DNA from: Salvelinus alpinus
Taxonomy: Eukaryota > Chordata > Actinopteri > Salmoniformes > Salmonidae
Assembly: GCF_045679555.1 (NCBI RefSeq)
Contig: NC_092091.1
Location: 65,613,291-65,677,290, forward strand
Length of the DNA stretch: 64,000 bases
Reading direction: 5' to 3'
Positions 1 through 12,654 of the stretch are shown piece by piece. The notes under the pieces were generated by a model, which was given only the letters and a program-made list of their open reading frames with translations, was not told the origin of the DNA and made no database searches. The stretch's first letter is position 1, and every line of letters begins with the position of its first letter. Position numbers and translations under genes: made by a program.

Positions 1-69
<69 letters not shown>
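1..69. repeat. (CA)n microsatellite
   Basis: Uninterrupted CA dinucleotides from the window edge, so the true length is unknown. The following 525 bases show no recognisable feature. Confidence 0.97.
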
Positions 70-724
<655 letters not shown>

Positions 725-928
725 ATATGTACCTGTAGGGACTGTATTAGTAATTATAAGAATTAACACCAAGGCCATAACTTATTCTCCATTTAACAAA
801 AGGCCAGGACTGGACTGATAATGAGAGGATCCACTGCCTTTCAAAATGTATTCCCTCCTCTTAGACCTCTCCTCCAGCTCATTGAGAATGTGAGATTACA
901 TTAGTTAGGTAAGTATTTACATTCATCT

Positions 929-1084
<156 letters not shown>

Positions 1085-1496
1085 ACATACATTCCACGTG
1101 TATACCATGTAGATGAGCCAGGCACAGGAACTCCTCTGGTCTGGTGATAATATATTGACTATAGAGAATGGCTGGCTGAAGGCCTTCTCATCTATCTCAG
1201 TGTGTAAGTTGCTCCATTAAGGCCTCCAGAGAGGGGAGGTGACTCAGATGTTTACACACGGTTTGTTGCTCTGAGGCCACAGAGGCCTGGGGACAGATCA
1301 TTCTCATCCAGCCTTTGAATAACCCAATTTACACTTCCTGTATATGGGCCCCCAGAGAGAGACACCATCACTACAAACATACATATAGTGGCTGGTTGTT
1401 GTTGTGGGAAAAATCAGTCATCGGCAGATATTATTCCGTGGTTGCCATGGCGCTGTGAGGTATCCTAGTCAGAGAGCTTTGTAAATATTGTACATA

Positions 1497-1938
1497 CACT
1501 GAGTGTACAAAACATTAGGAAAATCTGCACTTTCTATGACATTGACTGACCAGGTAAATCCAGGTGAACACTATGAACCCTTATTGATGTCACCTGTTAA
1601 ATCAACTTGAATCAGTTTTGATGAAGGGAAGGAGACAGGTTTGAGACATTGACAATAGATTTAAGTGCCTTTGAACGGGGCATGGTAGTAGGTGCCAGGT
1701 GCACCGGTTTGAGTGTGTCAAGAACTGAAACGCTGCTGGGTTTCTCACATTCAACAGTTTCCCGTGTGTATCAAGAATGGTCCACCACCCAAAGGACATC
1801 CAGCCAACTTGACACAACTGTGGGAAGAATTGGAGTTAACATAGGCCAGCATCTCTGTGGAATGCTTTCGACACCTTGTAGAGTCCATTCCCCGACGAAT
1901 TGAGGCTGTTCTGAGGGAAAATGTTTTGTACACTCAGT
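1497..1938 (+). mobile_element. internally deleted Tc1-like element (copy 1)
   Basis: The ends are inverted copies of CACTGAGTGTACAAAACATT, flanked on the left by TA at 1495-1496. The interior translates as the N-terminal helix-turn-helix part of a Tc1-like transposase (LSAFERGMVVGA, then [11 protein letters not shown] near 1755-1790), which passes directly into a C-terminal-like stretch (about 1800-1920). The DDE catalytic core is missing, so the copy is non-autonomous. A second copy with the same architecture lies at 21572-22110 in reverse orientation. This copy lacks the segment that copy 2 carries between the left end and the helix-turn-helix. Confidence 0.8.
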
Positions 1939-2179
1939 ATTTTTTTGAAAAGATTGATCACTATATCCTGTAGTCATGGCTCTCATAGTTGCAGGATCGT
2001 GATGAAAAGTTGATATTTTGGCTTGATAGCTAGCTGGCCGATTAGATTCAAATAATTTTTGTTTTATCTGTTTGAAAGTATTACACCAAGGACTGCATGC
2101 TGTGTCCAGAGGTAACAGAGGAAGTCCAAGGACTGTTCAGACTGTCTTTGTTTCTCCTTGGCTGTCCCATCAATGCCCT

Positions 2180-3629
2180 CTCCGCTGAACCTACACTGAA
2201 CCTACGCTAAACCTACACTGAACCTCCGCTGAACCTACACTGAACCTCCGCTGAACCTCCGCTGAACCTACACTGAACCTACACTGAACCTACGCTAAAC
2301 CTACGCTGAACCTACGCTGAACCTCCGCTGAACCTCCGCTGAACCTACACTGAATCTCCGCTGAACCTACACGGTACCTACTCTGAACCTACACGGTACT
2401 TCCGCTAAACCTACACGGTACCTCCGCTGAACCTCCGCTGAACCTACGCTGAACCTCCGCTGAACCTACACGGTACCTACGCTGAACCTACACGGTACCT
2501 CCGCTAAACCTACACGGTACCTACGCTGAACCTACACGGTACCTCCGCTAAACCTACACGGTACCTACGCTGAACCTACACGGTACCTCCGCTGAACCTA
2601 CACGGTACCTACGCTGAACCTCCACTGAACCTACACTGAACCTACACTGAACCTACACGGTACCTCCACTAAACCTACACTGAACCTACACTAAACCTAC
2701 ACTGAACCTCCGCTGAACCTCCGCTGAACCTTCGCTGAACCTACGCTGAACCTCCGCTGAACCTACGCTGAAACTACACGGTACCTACGCTGAACCTACA
2801 CGGTACCTCCGCTGAACCTCCGCTGAATCTACACGGTACCTACGCTGAACCTACACGGTACCTCCGCTGAACCTACGCTGAACCTACACGGTACCTACGC
2901 TGAACCTACGCTGAACCTACGCTAAACCTACACTGAACCTCCGCTGAACCTCCGCTGAACCTACACGGTACCTACTCTGAACCTACACGGTACTTCCGCT
3001 AAACCTACACGGTACCTCCGCTGAACCTCCGCTGAACCTACGCTGAACCTCCGCTGAACCTACACGGTACCTACGCTGAACCTACGCTGAACCTCCGCTG
3101 TACCTACACGGTACCTACGCTGAACCTACACGGTACCTCCGCTAAACCTCCACGGTACCTACGCTGAACCTACACGGTACCTCCGCTGAACCTACACAGT
3201 ACCTACGCTGAACCTCCACTGAACCTACACTGAACCTACACTGAACCTACACGGTACCTCCACTAAACCTCCACTGAACCTACACTGAACCTACACTAAA
3301 CCTACACTGAACCTTCGCTGAACCTACGCTGAACCTCCGCTGAACCTACGCTGAACCTACACGGTACCTACGCTGAACCTACACGGTACCTCCGCTGAAC
3401 CTACGCTGAACCTACACGGTACCTACGCTGAACCTACACGGTACCTCCGCTGAACCTACGCTGAACCTACACGGTACCTCCGCTGAACCTACGCTGAACC
3501 TACACGGTACCTCCGCTGAACCTACGCTGAACCTACACGGTACCTACGCTGAACCTACACGGTACCTCCGCTGAACCTACGCTGAACCTACACGGTACCT
3601 ACGCTGAACCTACGCTGAACCTCCACTGC
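2180..3629. repeat. 11-bp minisatellite with higher-order structure
   Basis: About 130 tandem copies of an 11-bp unit. The main variants are CCTACGCTGAA, CCTCCGCTGAA, CCTACACTGAA and CCTACACGGTA; the last creates repeated GGTACC sites. A block beginning CCTACTCTGAA at 2377 recurs at 2971, and one beginning CCTCCACTGAA at 2619 recurs at 3213. Both offsets are 594 bp (54 units), so a long block was duplicated as a whole. No coding capacity is apparent. Confidence 0.95.
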
Positions 3630-3790
3630 CTTTCCAGCTCAAACTGCCTCAACTTCATCTGAAGCCGACTGAGACTTTCAATCTCAATCTTTTCCATTGT
3701 TTGTTTGTTATTTAACTTTTTATGGGCTTTGAGATTCTTTGAAAAGCGCTATACAAGTAAAATATTGTATTCATTGTTATTGTATCTGTA
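3630..3790 (+). repeat. probable non-LTR retrotransposon 3' tail
   Basis: Contains GAAAAGCGCTATACAAGTAA followed by an A/T-rich tail, a pattern common at the 3' ends of teleost LINEs. The family cannot be assigned from so short a piece. Confidence 0.45.
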
Positions 3791-5032
3791 ACCTAAGTAT
3801 GCCTAGTAGGTTAGGTCTACTGTGTAGACTAGGCCTGCCATGTTATGTTTGAGACATTTATTCAAGACGACCACAATGGAAATACGTTTTCAGATCTTTT
3901 TGTGTCGTCCTCCATTATTTGAAACGCATTTTCCACATGTGTGGTTGTACTGTGCTTTAAATGATCATATACATCTATCTATCATCTATCTATTTATCTA
4001 TTGTATATGCCATCCACTGCTTTGTGTGGGAATCATCACGTTGGGCTCTATTTTCACTATCCTCATGAAGTGCTGTGGTGCTAATATTGTTGTAGAAATC
4101 TTCATGAGAATGAGAGGTGGTGTTTTGGCTTTGCATCAAAGTATGTTGAAATCCCCATGGCAATCTGAGAATCTCCTGCATGAGAGAACTTGTTTTCCGT
4201 GTCCATAGGTTGAAGAATGATGGATGTGCTGTATTTGCGAGCAGTGACAATTTGAAAGTGAAAACTGAACAGCTCACTGACTGCCGAAGAGGAAAGAAGC
4301 TTCAATCTGCTTTCTTTTCACAGTCAGTGGTCCAACAAATGTTCCTTGTGAGTTATCATGTGTTCACTCACTGAGCATACAGTATGTGTCTCTATGCAAA
4401 TATCAAAGTCCCATCAAAGAGCTTCAAGGTACGGGGCGACATTGTTGTGGCTCCAACAGAGCACACATCTGTGCCAAAATACCTTACACCTCATTATAAT
4501 TAGTCAGCAGTGACGAAATCTGAAACTTTTCTCCAACAATAGTAGAAAAGACAACAACATGGGTGTGATGTGTCCCTGGGACAACATATGGTTTCAGACA
4601 AAACTTGACTTACGTTGGCGTTTTAATGGTGATAATTTGTACCTCCATATGATCTCCACTAAAGAACCATTCGGACTGTGAAAGCATCTGGTTAATTAAT
4701 ATGATGCGAAGACATTGCTGCAACATTTAAATGAATTGCTGGCAGTAATATTCAGCCAAGGGTAAAACACACATAGCCTATGCATTTTCTGTTTGATGAA
4801 GCGCTTTAGCGTTGCCTTTCCCGACCTTTATCAAATCAATCTTATTTAGCCCCTGACTAGCCTGCCTGGGCTCATGATATGCAGTTCTACCATAATGAAA
4901 TTAATTTATCAGGTGGAGTAATTTGCATTTGCAATTCTACAGGCACTTAAACTCAAATAAAGTGGAGGAAAAGTCAGTTGATTTAGCCGCGGCGCTTGTT
5001 AGCCAATGGGATGATCTGGCGTTCTCTCCATC
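3791..5032. other. unannotated spacer
   Basis: No gene, structural RNA or clear repeat is seen. Frames of 60 to 120 codons (for example 3840-4208) contain no recognisable domain or splice signals and are treated as chance. Confidence 0.45.
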
Positions 5033-5335
5033 TGTCACGATTGTCGTCGGGAGAAGGAGAGGAGGACCAAAGGGCAGCGTGGTACGTATCCATAATACTT
5101 TTAATCAAAATGAATACACTAACAAAAACAACAAAACGACCAACGAACAGTTCTGACAGGTGCAACAAACACTAACCAGAAAATAACCACCCACAAAACT
5201 AAGTGGGAAAACAGGCTACCTAAGTATGGCTCTCAATCAGAGACAACGATAGACAGCTGCCTCTGATTGAGAACCATACCAGGCCAAACACATCGAAATA
5301 GAAAACCTAGACCTACAACATAGAATACCCACCCC
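5033..5335 (-). mobile_element. truncated LTR of a salmonid LTR retrotransposon
   Basis: Reads TGTCACG at its left edge, the reverse of the CGTGACA terminus of the LTR at 34946-35303. It shares GGCTACCTAAGTATGG and the hairpin core (5226-5277). The end that should read GGTCAGGGCGTGACA is missing, so one side is truncated. It is a diverged relative of the LTRs at 10145-10476 and in the tandem array. Confidence 0.75.
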
Positions 5336-6004
5336 AGTGCAGTATGGGTGAGATGAGGATCTACTGTTCTGTGTGGTGTTAGGGTATCACCTGGACAGAG
5401 TGTTTGTAACTATTCATATTGTTTTATGACAACATTTATTTTTGTTTTCATTCACAATGTCATTTGTGAAATGTCAGAAAGTCCTTTCTAACTGTGAACA
5501 TTGCGGTCTCTGTATTTTCTTGTGTTTTTCTATAGAAAGCAGAGCCACTACCGTTTAGACATTTCACTTTGTACTTATTGTACTCAGATTGTTTTCATGC
5601 TGATTTCACTTGATTGTGATTTAGACTGAACTTTACTTGATGGTGACTTCCCTTCTACATGATCCTATTTTAAATTTAAGCTTTAACAGAATAAACAACC
5701 CCAAATTAGTTTGTGTCCTGTGCTGGGTTTACTTTCGCCAGGCTACACAGACCTATGAGTATTGTGGAATCTGCAGTCCTTAAAATAATTTATCTTCTGC
5801 AGTGAAAAACTGTTCATAGGGAGTTTGAGTGTTCATTTTGAGGGAGGAAGAGGAGGAAGAGAGGAAAAGGAAGGGAGGAAGAAGACTGTCAATGATTTCA
5901 CTGCGTAGTTGATGATAGATTGTGAAGATCTCAATTGCATACTCCTCCCATTATCTCGCCTCTCTACCGTTCTTCTCCAATGGGTTTTGAGAAGGAGACG
6001 ATGG
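5336..6004. other. unannotated spacer with a polypurine stretch
   Basis: No gene is visible. A GGA/GAA-rich polypurine tract occupies about 5838-5886. Confidence 0.4.
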
Positions 6005-6068
6005 TGTCACGCCCTGACCGTAGATTGCTTTGTGTGTTTCTATTTTTAGTTTGGTCAGGGTGTGATGT
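6005..6068 (+). mobile_element. LTR stub (first 64 bp only)
   Basis: TGTCACGCCCTGACC followed by TTTGGTCAGGGTGTGA matches the start of the LTRs in the tandem array (for example 34946), then similarity stops abruptly. It is a truncated remnant. Confidence 0.65.
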
Positions 6069-7406
6069 GCACTGGGAGAAATGTCATATCAACAGATAAG
6101 TTACAATTAAAAAATGAAACAAAATACAACACCCTATAGCTTTACACGAAATAGAATGTCATTCTGATAATTACTCACGCTTCAAATAATGTTATCATCA
6201 ACTCCACAGCGTGGTTCTGAGAGCACTGGTATTCAGCTAGCAAGAAGCTAACATCCTCATGTCAATCTGAAAGTATCAGTCTAACATGACCATCTGGCAT
6301 AAATATTACAAAACAAACTCTTATACACTGCAGATTATGCAAAATATGATATAGTCCGGTACAAGAATAAGATAAAAAGTATAATTTACCCATCTAAAGT
6401 AGCGTTGGACCCACGATGGATTTCAACACCTCTCCAGTGTAATTGCTTGCTCTCACTCTTACACACTATGCACACCTTATTTATGGATCTCTTAAAGAGA
6501 CAGTGCCATCTAGTGGATATATATGAATACATCTACGCGCTTTTACCACCTGGCTACATCTATTTTCCCAATTAAATTGCAGAGCATCATTCCAAATAGC
6601 CAACTCGATACTTGATTTCTTTCACATGAAATGCTATTTTCATGAAATGCAATCCTACTATTAACGACATATAGCATAAGAGATGTATTCCCTTTGCAGA
6701 ACACAAGTCAACCTTTCTCACAGAATCAGCTAATTACATTATGGAACTCAATTGTCTCGCAGTCTAGAACTATTGCCTTATCCTACAGTTGTTCCTTTAG
6801 AAGCGGCACTGCATGTTGTAGCATTCTATAAAAATATATTTGCATTCTGCTGTATGCCTACCTGTCAATAGTGAGTGGCATACCAATTACTCAACCAATT
6901 CCGTTTGAGTATTGAATTTTTAATTGCATTACATCATTCTTTTATCCGCCATTTACTGAAGAGCTAAACACAAGCTTTTAAATTCTCATGTTTGTCCTTG
7001 CTTTTATTAATATGTCATGTCTGCTGAACCATGGGGAAGGCATTGCTTGTGAAACGTGCCTTGTTCTCAGTCTAGCAATGATGAATGCCTCCTTGCATCA
7101 CACATTGGACAAGAACCAATCATAAAGCCTTTCGATTAGGAAAGCAATATTTAAATAATGTGTGTTTCGTACGCTTCTGAAGAATGGAATGTTCAGTCAT
7201 TTTCCTAAGGTCACTGCAGGGAAGAAACAAATGAGTGTAATGTTTAGTCAGGTATAAAAATAAAAATGTTCCATTGATTAATCTCTCTACCTGCTCATAA
7301 TGTAATACATGGTTGCCTTGGTTTAAGTAGCTTTTGGTTTCTATTGGTATGTTTGCAAATGTTAGTGAAAAACCAAGGCCTATGCAGACTATCCTGTATA
7401 TGTACG
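6069..7406. other. unannotated A/T-rich spacer
   Basis: No exon or classified repeat is visible. A minus-strand match to the CTCF core consensus (CCACTAGATGGCAC) lies at 6503-6516. Part of 6080-6560 resembles an interspersed repeat, but I cannot name it. Confidence 0.4.
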
Positions 7407-8092
7407 CAGGGCCGGCTCCAGGCATAAGCGACATAAGCGGTCGCTTAGGGCCCCCTCATGCCAAATAGTGTCCCCTGGCCAAATAGTGTTCCCCACTACA
7501 TCACAATGGGATTCGATGAGTTCTAGCTTCTGTTGCTAGGGCTGTTGCTTGAACTTGCAACATTCTGACCGGATTACATAATGAACCAAAGCGTCCGTTG
7601 CTATGCTGGTTGCTTGGCTCTATTTTACCTCGTAGCGGTCACGAAGGAAGGAGGATGCTGGCAGTTCTCGTTCTATTTCACCGCATAAACGCTCGCTCAG
7701 TCCGCGCAAAATTATTCTTGCTCTCCGAGGACGTGTTTTTGACGGTGACAACCTGCTGACTACCTGCTGCTTCAGAGGACCGAAAAGACTGGAAAGAGAA
7801 CACTTTCTTCACCATGTATTTGTCTTTATATATGTACATATTTTTAAATAGTAATAAATAATTCAAGCCGTTTTTAGATTGACGTTGCTACAGTAGCTAC
7901 TGTACTTATATACAGTACCTCAGCCTGCCTAGTCAGCTAGCCAGCTACAGTAGTTGTATTTATCTTACGTTAGGTAGCTAGTTAGCAAGCGAGCTACTGT
8001 AACTGTTATTGCAGCTTTCTGTTTGTATGTAGCTTGCACATCAATGGCATCTCTCGAGGAGATTTTCTTTTATATTTCTAAACAGGCAATGA

Positions 8093-9659
8093 AATGTCCT
8101 TGTTTTCCATGAAAACATACATGAAATTAGTAGCAAAAGGAATAGGAAATATAGTCAAGACGTTGACAAGGTTATAAATAATGATTTCTAATTTAAATAA
8201 TAATTGTCCTTCAAACTTTGCTTTTGTCAAAGAATCCTCCATTTGCAGCAATTACAGCCTTGCAGACCTTTGGCATTCTAGTTATCAATTTGTTGAGGTA
8301 ATCTGAAGAGATTTCACCCCATACTTCCTGAAGCATCTTCCACAAGTTGGATTGGCTTGATGGGCACTTCTTATGTACCATACGGTCAAGCTGCTCCCAC
8401 AACAGCTCAATATGGTTGAGATCCGGTGACTGTGCTGGCCACTCCATTATAGACAGAATACCAGCTGACTGCTTCTTCCCTAAATAGTTATTGCATAGTT
8501 TAGAGCTGTGCTTTGGGTCATTGTCCTGTTGTAGGAGGAAATTGGCTCCAATTAAGCGCCTTCCACAGTGTATGGCATAGCGTTGCAAAATGGAGTGATA
8601 GCCTTCCTTCTTCAAGATCCCTTTTACCCTGCACAAATCTCCCACTTTACCACCACCAAAGCACCCCCAGACCATCACATTGCCTCCACCATGCTTGACA
8701 GATGGCGTCAAGCACTCCAGCATCTTTTCATTTTCATCTCACGAATGTTCTTCTTTGTGATCCGAACACCTCAAACTTAGATTAGTCTGTCCATAACACT
8801 TTTTTCCAATCTTCCTCTGTCCAGTGTCTGTGTTATTTTGCCAATCTTAATCTTGTCTTTTTATTGGCCAGTCTGAGACATGGCTTTTTCTTTGCAACTC
8901 TGCCTAGAAGGCCAGCATCCCGGAGTCACCTCTTCACTGTTGAAGTTGAGACTGGTGTTTTGTGGGTACTATTTAATGAAGCTGCCAGTTGAGGACTTGT
9001 GAGGCGTCCGTTTCTCAAACTAGACAATCTAATGTACTTGTCCTCTTGCTCAGTTGTGCACCGGGGCCTCCCACTCCTCTTTCTATTCTAGTTAGAGCCA
9101 GTTTGCGCTGTCCTGTGAAGGGAGTAGGACACAGTGTTGTATGAGATCTTCCGTTTCTTGGAAATTTCTCGCATTGAATAGCCTTCATTTCTCAGAACAA
9201 GAATAGACTGACGAGTTTCAGAAGAAAGGTCTTTGTTTCTGGCCATTTTGAGCCTGTAATCGAACCCATAAATGCTGATGCTCCAGATAATCAACTAGTC
9301 TAAAGAAGGCCAGTTGTATTGCTTCTTTAATCAGGACAACAGTTTTCAGCTGTGCTAACATAATTGCAAAAGGGTTTTCTAATGATCAATTAGCCTTTTA
9401 AAATTATAAACTTGGATAAGCTAATACAGCATGCCATTGGAACACAGGAGTGATGGTTGCTGATAATGGGCCTCTGTATGCCTATGCAGATATTCCATTA
9501 AAAAATCAGCCGTTTCCAGCTACAATAGTTATTTACAACATTAACAATGTCTACACTGTATTTCTGATCAATTTGATGTTATTTTAATGGACAAAAAATT
9601 TGCTTTTCTTTCAAAAACAAGGACATTTCAAAGTGTCCCCTAACTTTTGAACGATAGTG
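8093..9659 (-). mobile_element. Tc1-like transposon, inactivated
   Basis: The right end reads ACTTTTGAACGATAGTG followed by TA (9660-9661), the terminal repeat of a common salmonid Tc1 family; the same end is seen at 48177 and at both ends of 61180-62318. The left terminal repeat is missing its outermost bases. The minus strand carries the whole length of a Tc1 transposase in broken frames. Inserted in the hAT-like element. Confidence 0.9.
8211..9246 (-). pseudogene. Tc1-like transposase pseudogene
   Basis: Translation starts at MARNKDLSSETRQSIL (9246 downward), the N-terminal helix-turn-helix DNA-binding region. The reading frame is lost between about 9088 and 8723. It resumes as a 170-residue C-terminal block (8723-8211) with the features of the DD34E catalytic domain: the LLQQDNDPKHSSKL aspartate motif, then WPAQSPDLNHIELLWEQLD, where the final glutamate is retained. 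Family members are about 340 residues and carry out cut-and-paste transposition at TA sites. Frame loss in the middle means this copy cannot make transposase. It was presumably transcribed from inside its own terminal repeat. Confidence 0.9.
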
Positions 9660-10144
9660 TATATTCAACCACAAGTGTGTACTAATGAGCTATGCGAGAT
9701 AGAAAACAAATGATCATAATAGAGGACTGCTGAAATTATTTCAGTGTAGATAAGGGAAGGGCAGGTTAAAATAAAAACATGACAGCCAGACAAGCCAGTG
9801 TATGACTCAAACTGATTTGCAAATGAATGGAGTGGAAATGAGTTGACTTCCTGATCTGTAAGGTAAGTGACTTTAATGTGTCAAGCAGATCACACTTTTA
9901 CTTTGGCATTTCCCGAAACGTAGCAACGTTTAAGCCATAGATGTCATGTTGTAATGTTAAGGTACCCAAAAGTAGTTTGAATGAATGTTTTCATTTTATT
10001 AGCTAAACAAAATTTGTTTAAACAGCGAAATTGTCGCGGAAATCAGCCTTGTTCGCATAGCGATGATAAAAAGAACGGCATTGAGGCTGTAATGATCTCC
10101 AAAATCCGAATCATTAGGTCCTCACACTGTTGATATAGCAACGG

Positions 10145-10476
10145 TGTAACGATCGTCTGTGGTGGTATGTCTTTAATAAAAATCCAAAAACTGAACACAG
10201 GAACAAAAACAATAAACGATGACCAAACGAAACAGTACCGTGTGGCGACAAACACTGACACGGAAACAAACACCCACAAACCAAAAGACAAAACAGGCTA
10301 CCTAAATATGGTTCCCAATCAGAGACAATGACAAACACCTGCCTCTGATTGAGAACCATATCAGGCCAAACGACAAACCCAACATAGAAACACAAAACAT
10401 AGATAACCCACCCAACTCACGCCCTGACCACACTAAAACAAAGAAAATACAAAAGAACTATGGTCAGAACGTGACA
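10145..10476 (-). mobile_element. solo LTR with 5-bp target duplication
   Basis: Begins TGTAACG and ends CGTGACA, so the termini are TG...CA with inverted repeats. It is flanked by identical 5-bp duplications AACGG at 10140-10144 and 10477-10481. On the minus strand it carries the CACGCCCTGACC start region and the hairpin core (10308-10359) shared with the other LTRs here. A complete LTR with target duplication but no internal region is what LTR-LTR recombination leaves. Confidence 0.9.
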
Positions 10477-10681
10477 AACGGACACTAATAGTTTATCGAA
10501 TCCCATTGTGACGTAGAGGGGGACATTATTTGCCATGACAGGCCCCCGACTCCAAAAAATGTAATATAAAAAAAGCACTATTTTGTTTGAAAATAAATAA
10601 TAGGAACTCAGTCAGGGTCTCAACTTACTAAGAATAGTAGAACACACCAGGTGCAATTTCGAAAATGTTGTTGTGCATCAC

Positions 10682-10820
10682 ACAGGAAGTTGGTGGCATC
10701 TTAACTGAGGAGAACGGGCTCGTGGTAATGGCTGGAGCGGAATACATGGAATGGTATCAAATACATCAAACACATTGTTTCCATGTGTTTGATGCCATTC
10801 CATTTGCTCCGTTCCAGCTA
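10682..10820. mobile_element. palindromic MITE (copy A), right-truncated
   Basis: Contains the salmonid hairpin sequence GGCTCGTGGTAATGGCTGGA and its near complement around a GTTTCCATGTGTTTGATGCC centre. The right arm stops at about 10820 instead of reaching the CAGCAGCCTCC end found in copies E and F. Confidence 0.75.
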
Positions 10821-11137
10821 CTGGCGCATCAGCTGTTTGTCTCTTGTTATGTCTCTCAATTAGCTGACAATTAGCCATGTCAATTTTTTGATAGGTAGTT
10901 AGTCTAGCCAGCCGTTAAACTTGTAGTAATCATGGCCACACAGGGCAACTGTATCTCTGCCCCATGGCAAAATTAGTAAAATTGCATAAAATTTGTTATA
11001 AAATTGCAATATTTTCTTTCTCCGCCCCATGGCAAAATGCGTGGATTTGCAGGAAATTAACTTTAAAATGAACTTTTTCTCTCCGCCGTCAAGAGGAAAT
11101 CTCGCTCAGGGCCCCCAAAAGGCTTGATCCGGCCCTG

Positions 11138-11832
11138 TGAGTACACTCTCCAATGAAATATATTTGAAGAACCAAAACTAAGGTTTTCTTACAGCACTGA
11201 CAACATTCACTTAAAGAACTGCATATGCTATTCTTCTAAAAATCATGAACTAGTTGGTCATTCCTTTACACATTATGAACGAAAATATGGTCACATAAGG
11301 AGCACCCTTAAAATGTATATACAAGTCAATGTTATGTTATTGTTGCTCTTGACAATCCAACTGAACAGGTTGAACGTTTAGATGCATAACATCCCAATGA
11401 AGATGCTGAACACAATTACCCCCATTCTAAATTACTTCCTACTCAAGCAAAATGTCAAATAAAACACCTATAGTACATTTGCAACTGTGGTTCTCATATT
11501 ATCCTTAAGCCTTTAAATCCCACTTCGAGTACAGGAACCATGGAAACCCAATTGATGTAATGAATAATCCGCCCAGGCAAGGTGGAATCCCTAGAGACAC
11601 AACATAACATTGCAGGTAAAGTTCAACATTAATAAATGAAAGGAAAACATCACCTCTACACCTCGGTCAATATAGGAAAGATATCGGGCTCGGAGACACA
11701 CCATCAAAGGAGATCTGCTCGCTTTTCGAAAGACTAATATCATACATCAGCAAGGTAGGCTACAGTATATGAGTCCCTGAAGGAAAATGGAACATTGTAT
11801 TGCTGTGCTTTTTAGAAGAAGCACTATGTATA
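11138..11832. other. unannotated spacer
   Basis: A/T-rich sequence without a recognisable gene or repeat. Confidence 0.4.
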
Positions 11833-12000
11833 CCTCAGTTATATCCCATTGGGCACAGACGTCATTTCAATGTCTATTCCACATTGGTTCAACGTAATTT
11901 CATTGAAATATGTCATTTAGCAGATGCTTTTATCCAAAGTGACTTACAGTCATGCATGCATCCATTTTACTTATGGGTGGCCCCATGAGGATGATATGAT
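11833..12000. mobile_element. MITE end fragment joined to a SINE tail
   Basis: 11833-11906 has CATTGGGCACAGACGTCA, one end of the MITE seen complete at 20579-20830. 11907-12000 contains TCATTTAGCAGATGCTTTTA and CCAAAGTGACTTACAG, characteristic of a common teleost SINE region, here partial. Confidence 0.6.
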
Positions 12001-12195
12001 GATGATATGTATTGGTGAAATGAGTCGTGTCATTCATTCACAATGTTTGCATGTTTCACAGCTACTCTGAAAATATAGTTTACCAAGCTACACTAAAGCT
12101 ACCCTTAAGAAAAATATAGCTTACTTAACTAAAGTTACTTTGCAAAGGTTTTCATATCTATAAAGCTATCACGTCCTAATCAGAAATGTTATAGG

Positions 12196-12420
12196 CTCTG
12201 ACTGGGAACAGACGTCAGTTAGTTCAACGTCTAGTTTTGATTTACATTTGGTTGAGTGGTCAACTAACGTGAATTCAAGGTGAAATCAACAACAAAAAAT
12301 CACAATGTCATTGGATTTAGGTTAAAGGTTGGGTGAGAAAAAGACAATGCCCTTACGTTGATGACTTTTTGCAAATTCAATGAATTCTCCTTGTTGATTC
12401 AACGTCATCGCATGCACATT
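12196..12420. mobile_element. MITE fragment (CAACGT-rich family)
   Basis: Shares AGTGGTCAACTAACGTGAA, AAAATCACAATGTCA and TTACGTTGATGACTTTTTG with 20579-20830. The right end with its GCCCAGTGGG terminus is missing. Confidence 0.7.
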
Positions 12421-12654
12421 ATGTAAACTGTATGTAAGCTGACATATGGAATTGTTTTAAGATCATACTAAGGTCATACTATGGATAATTTAACTATTTG
12501 ATTTAGAATTTTAGGACCCCTTTAGGTAAACAAAAAAATATGTTTAAATTATTTCATAAAATAATGAGTTTGACCTTTACTACTATAGTCCAGAGAAACG
12601 CATTGAATAACACATTCATAAATGGCTATAAAGAAAGTCAAAAAAAAAAATCAT

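Larger units (their letters stand above)
7407..11137. mobile_element. hAT-like element with nested insertions
   Basis: The left end starts CAGGGCCGG and the right end finishes CCGGCCCTG, short terminal inverted repeats of hAT type. Both flank sequence rich in GGGCCCC, and similar sub-terminal sequence occurs at each end. The 8-bp flanks (7399-7406 and 11138-11145) agree at five of eight bases, consistent with a decayed target duplication. No hAT transposase frame is visible, so the element was non-autonomous or lost its gene. It was later hit by a Tc1 element, an LTR retrotransposon reduced to a solo LTR, and a palindromic MITE. Confidence 0.65.
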
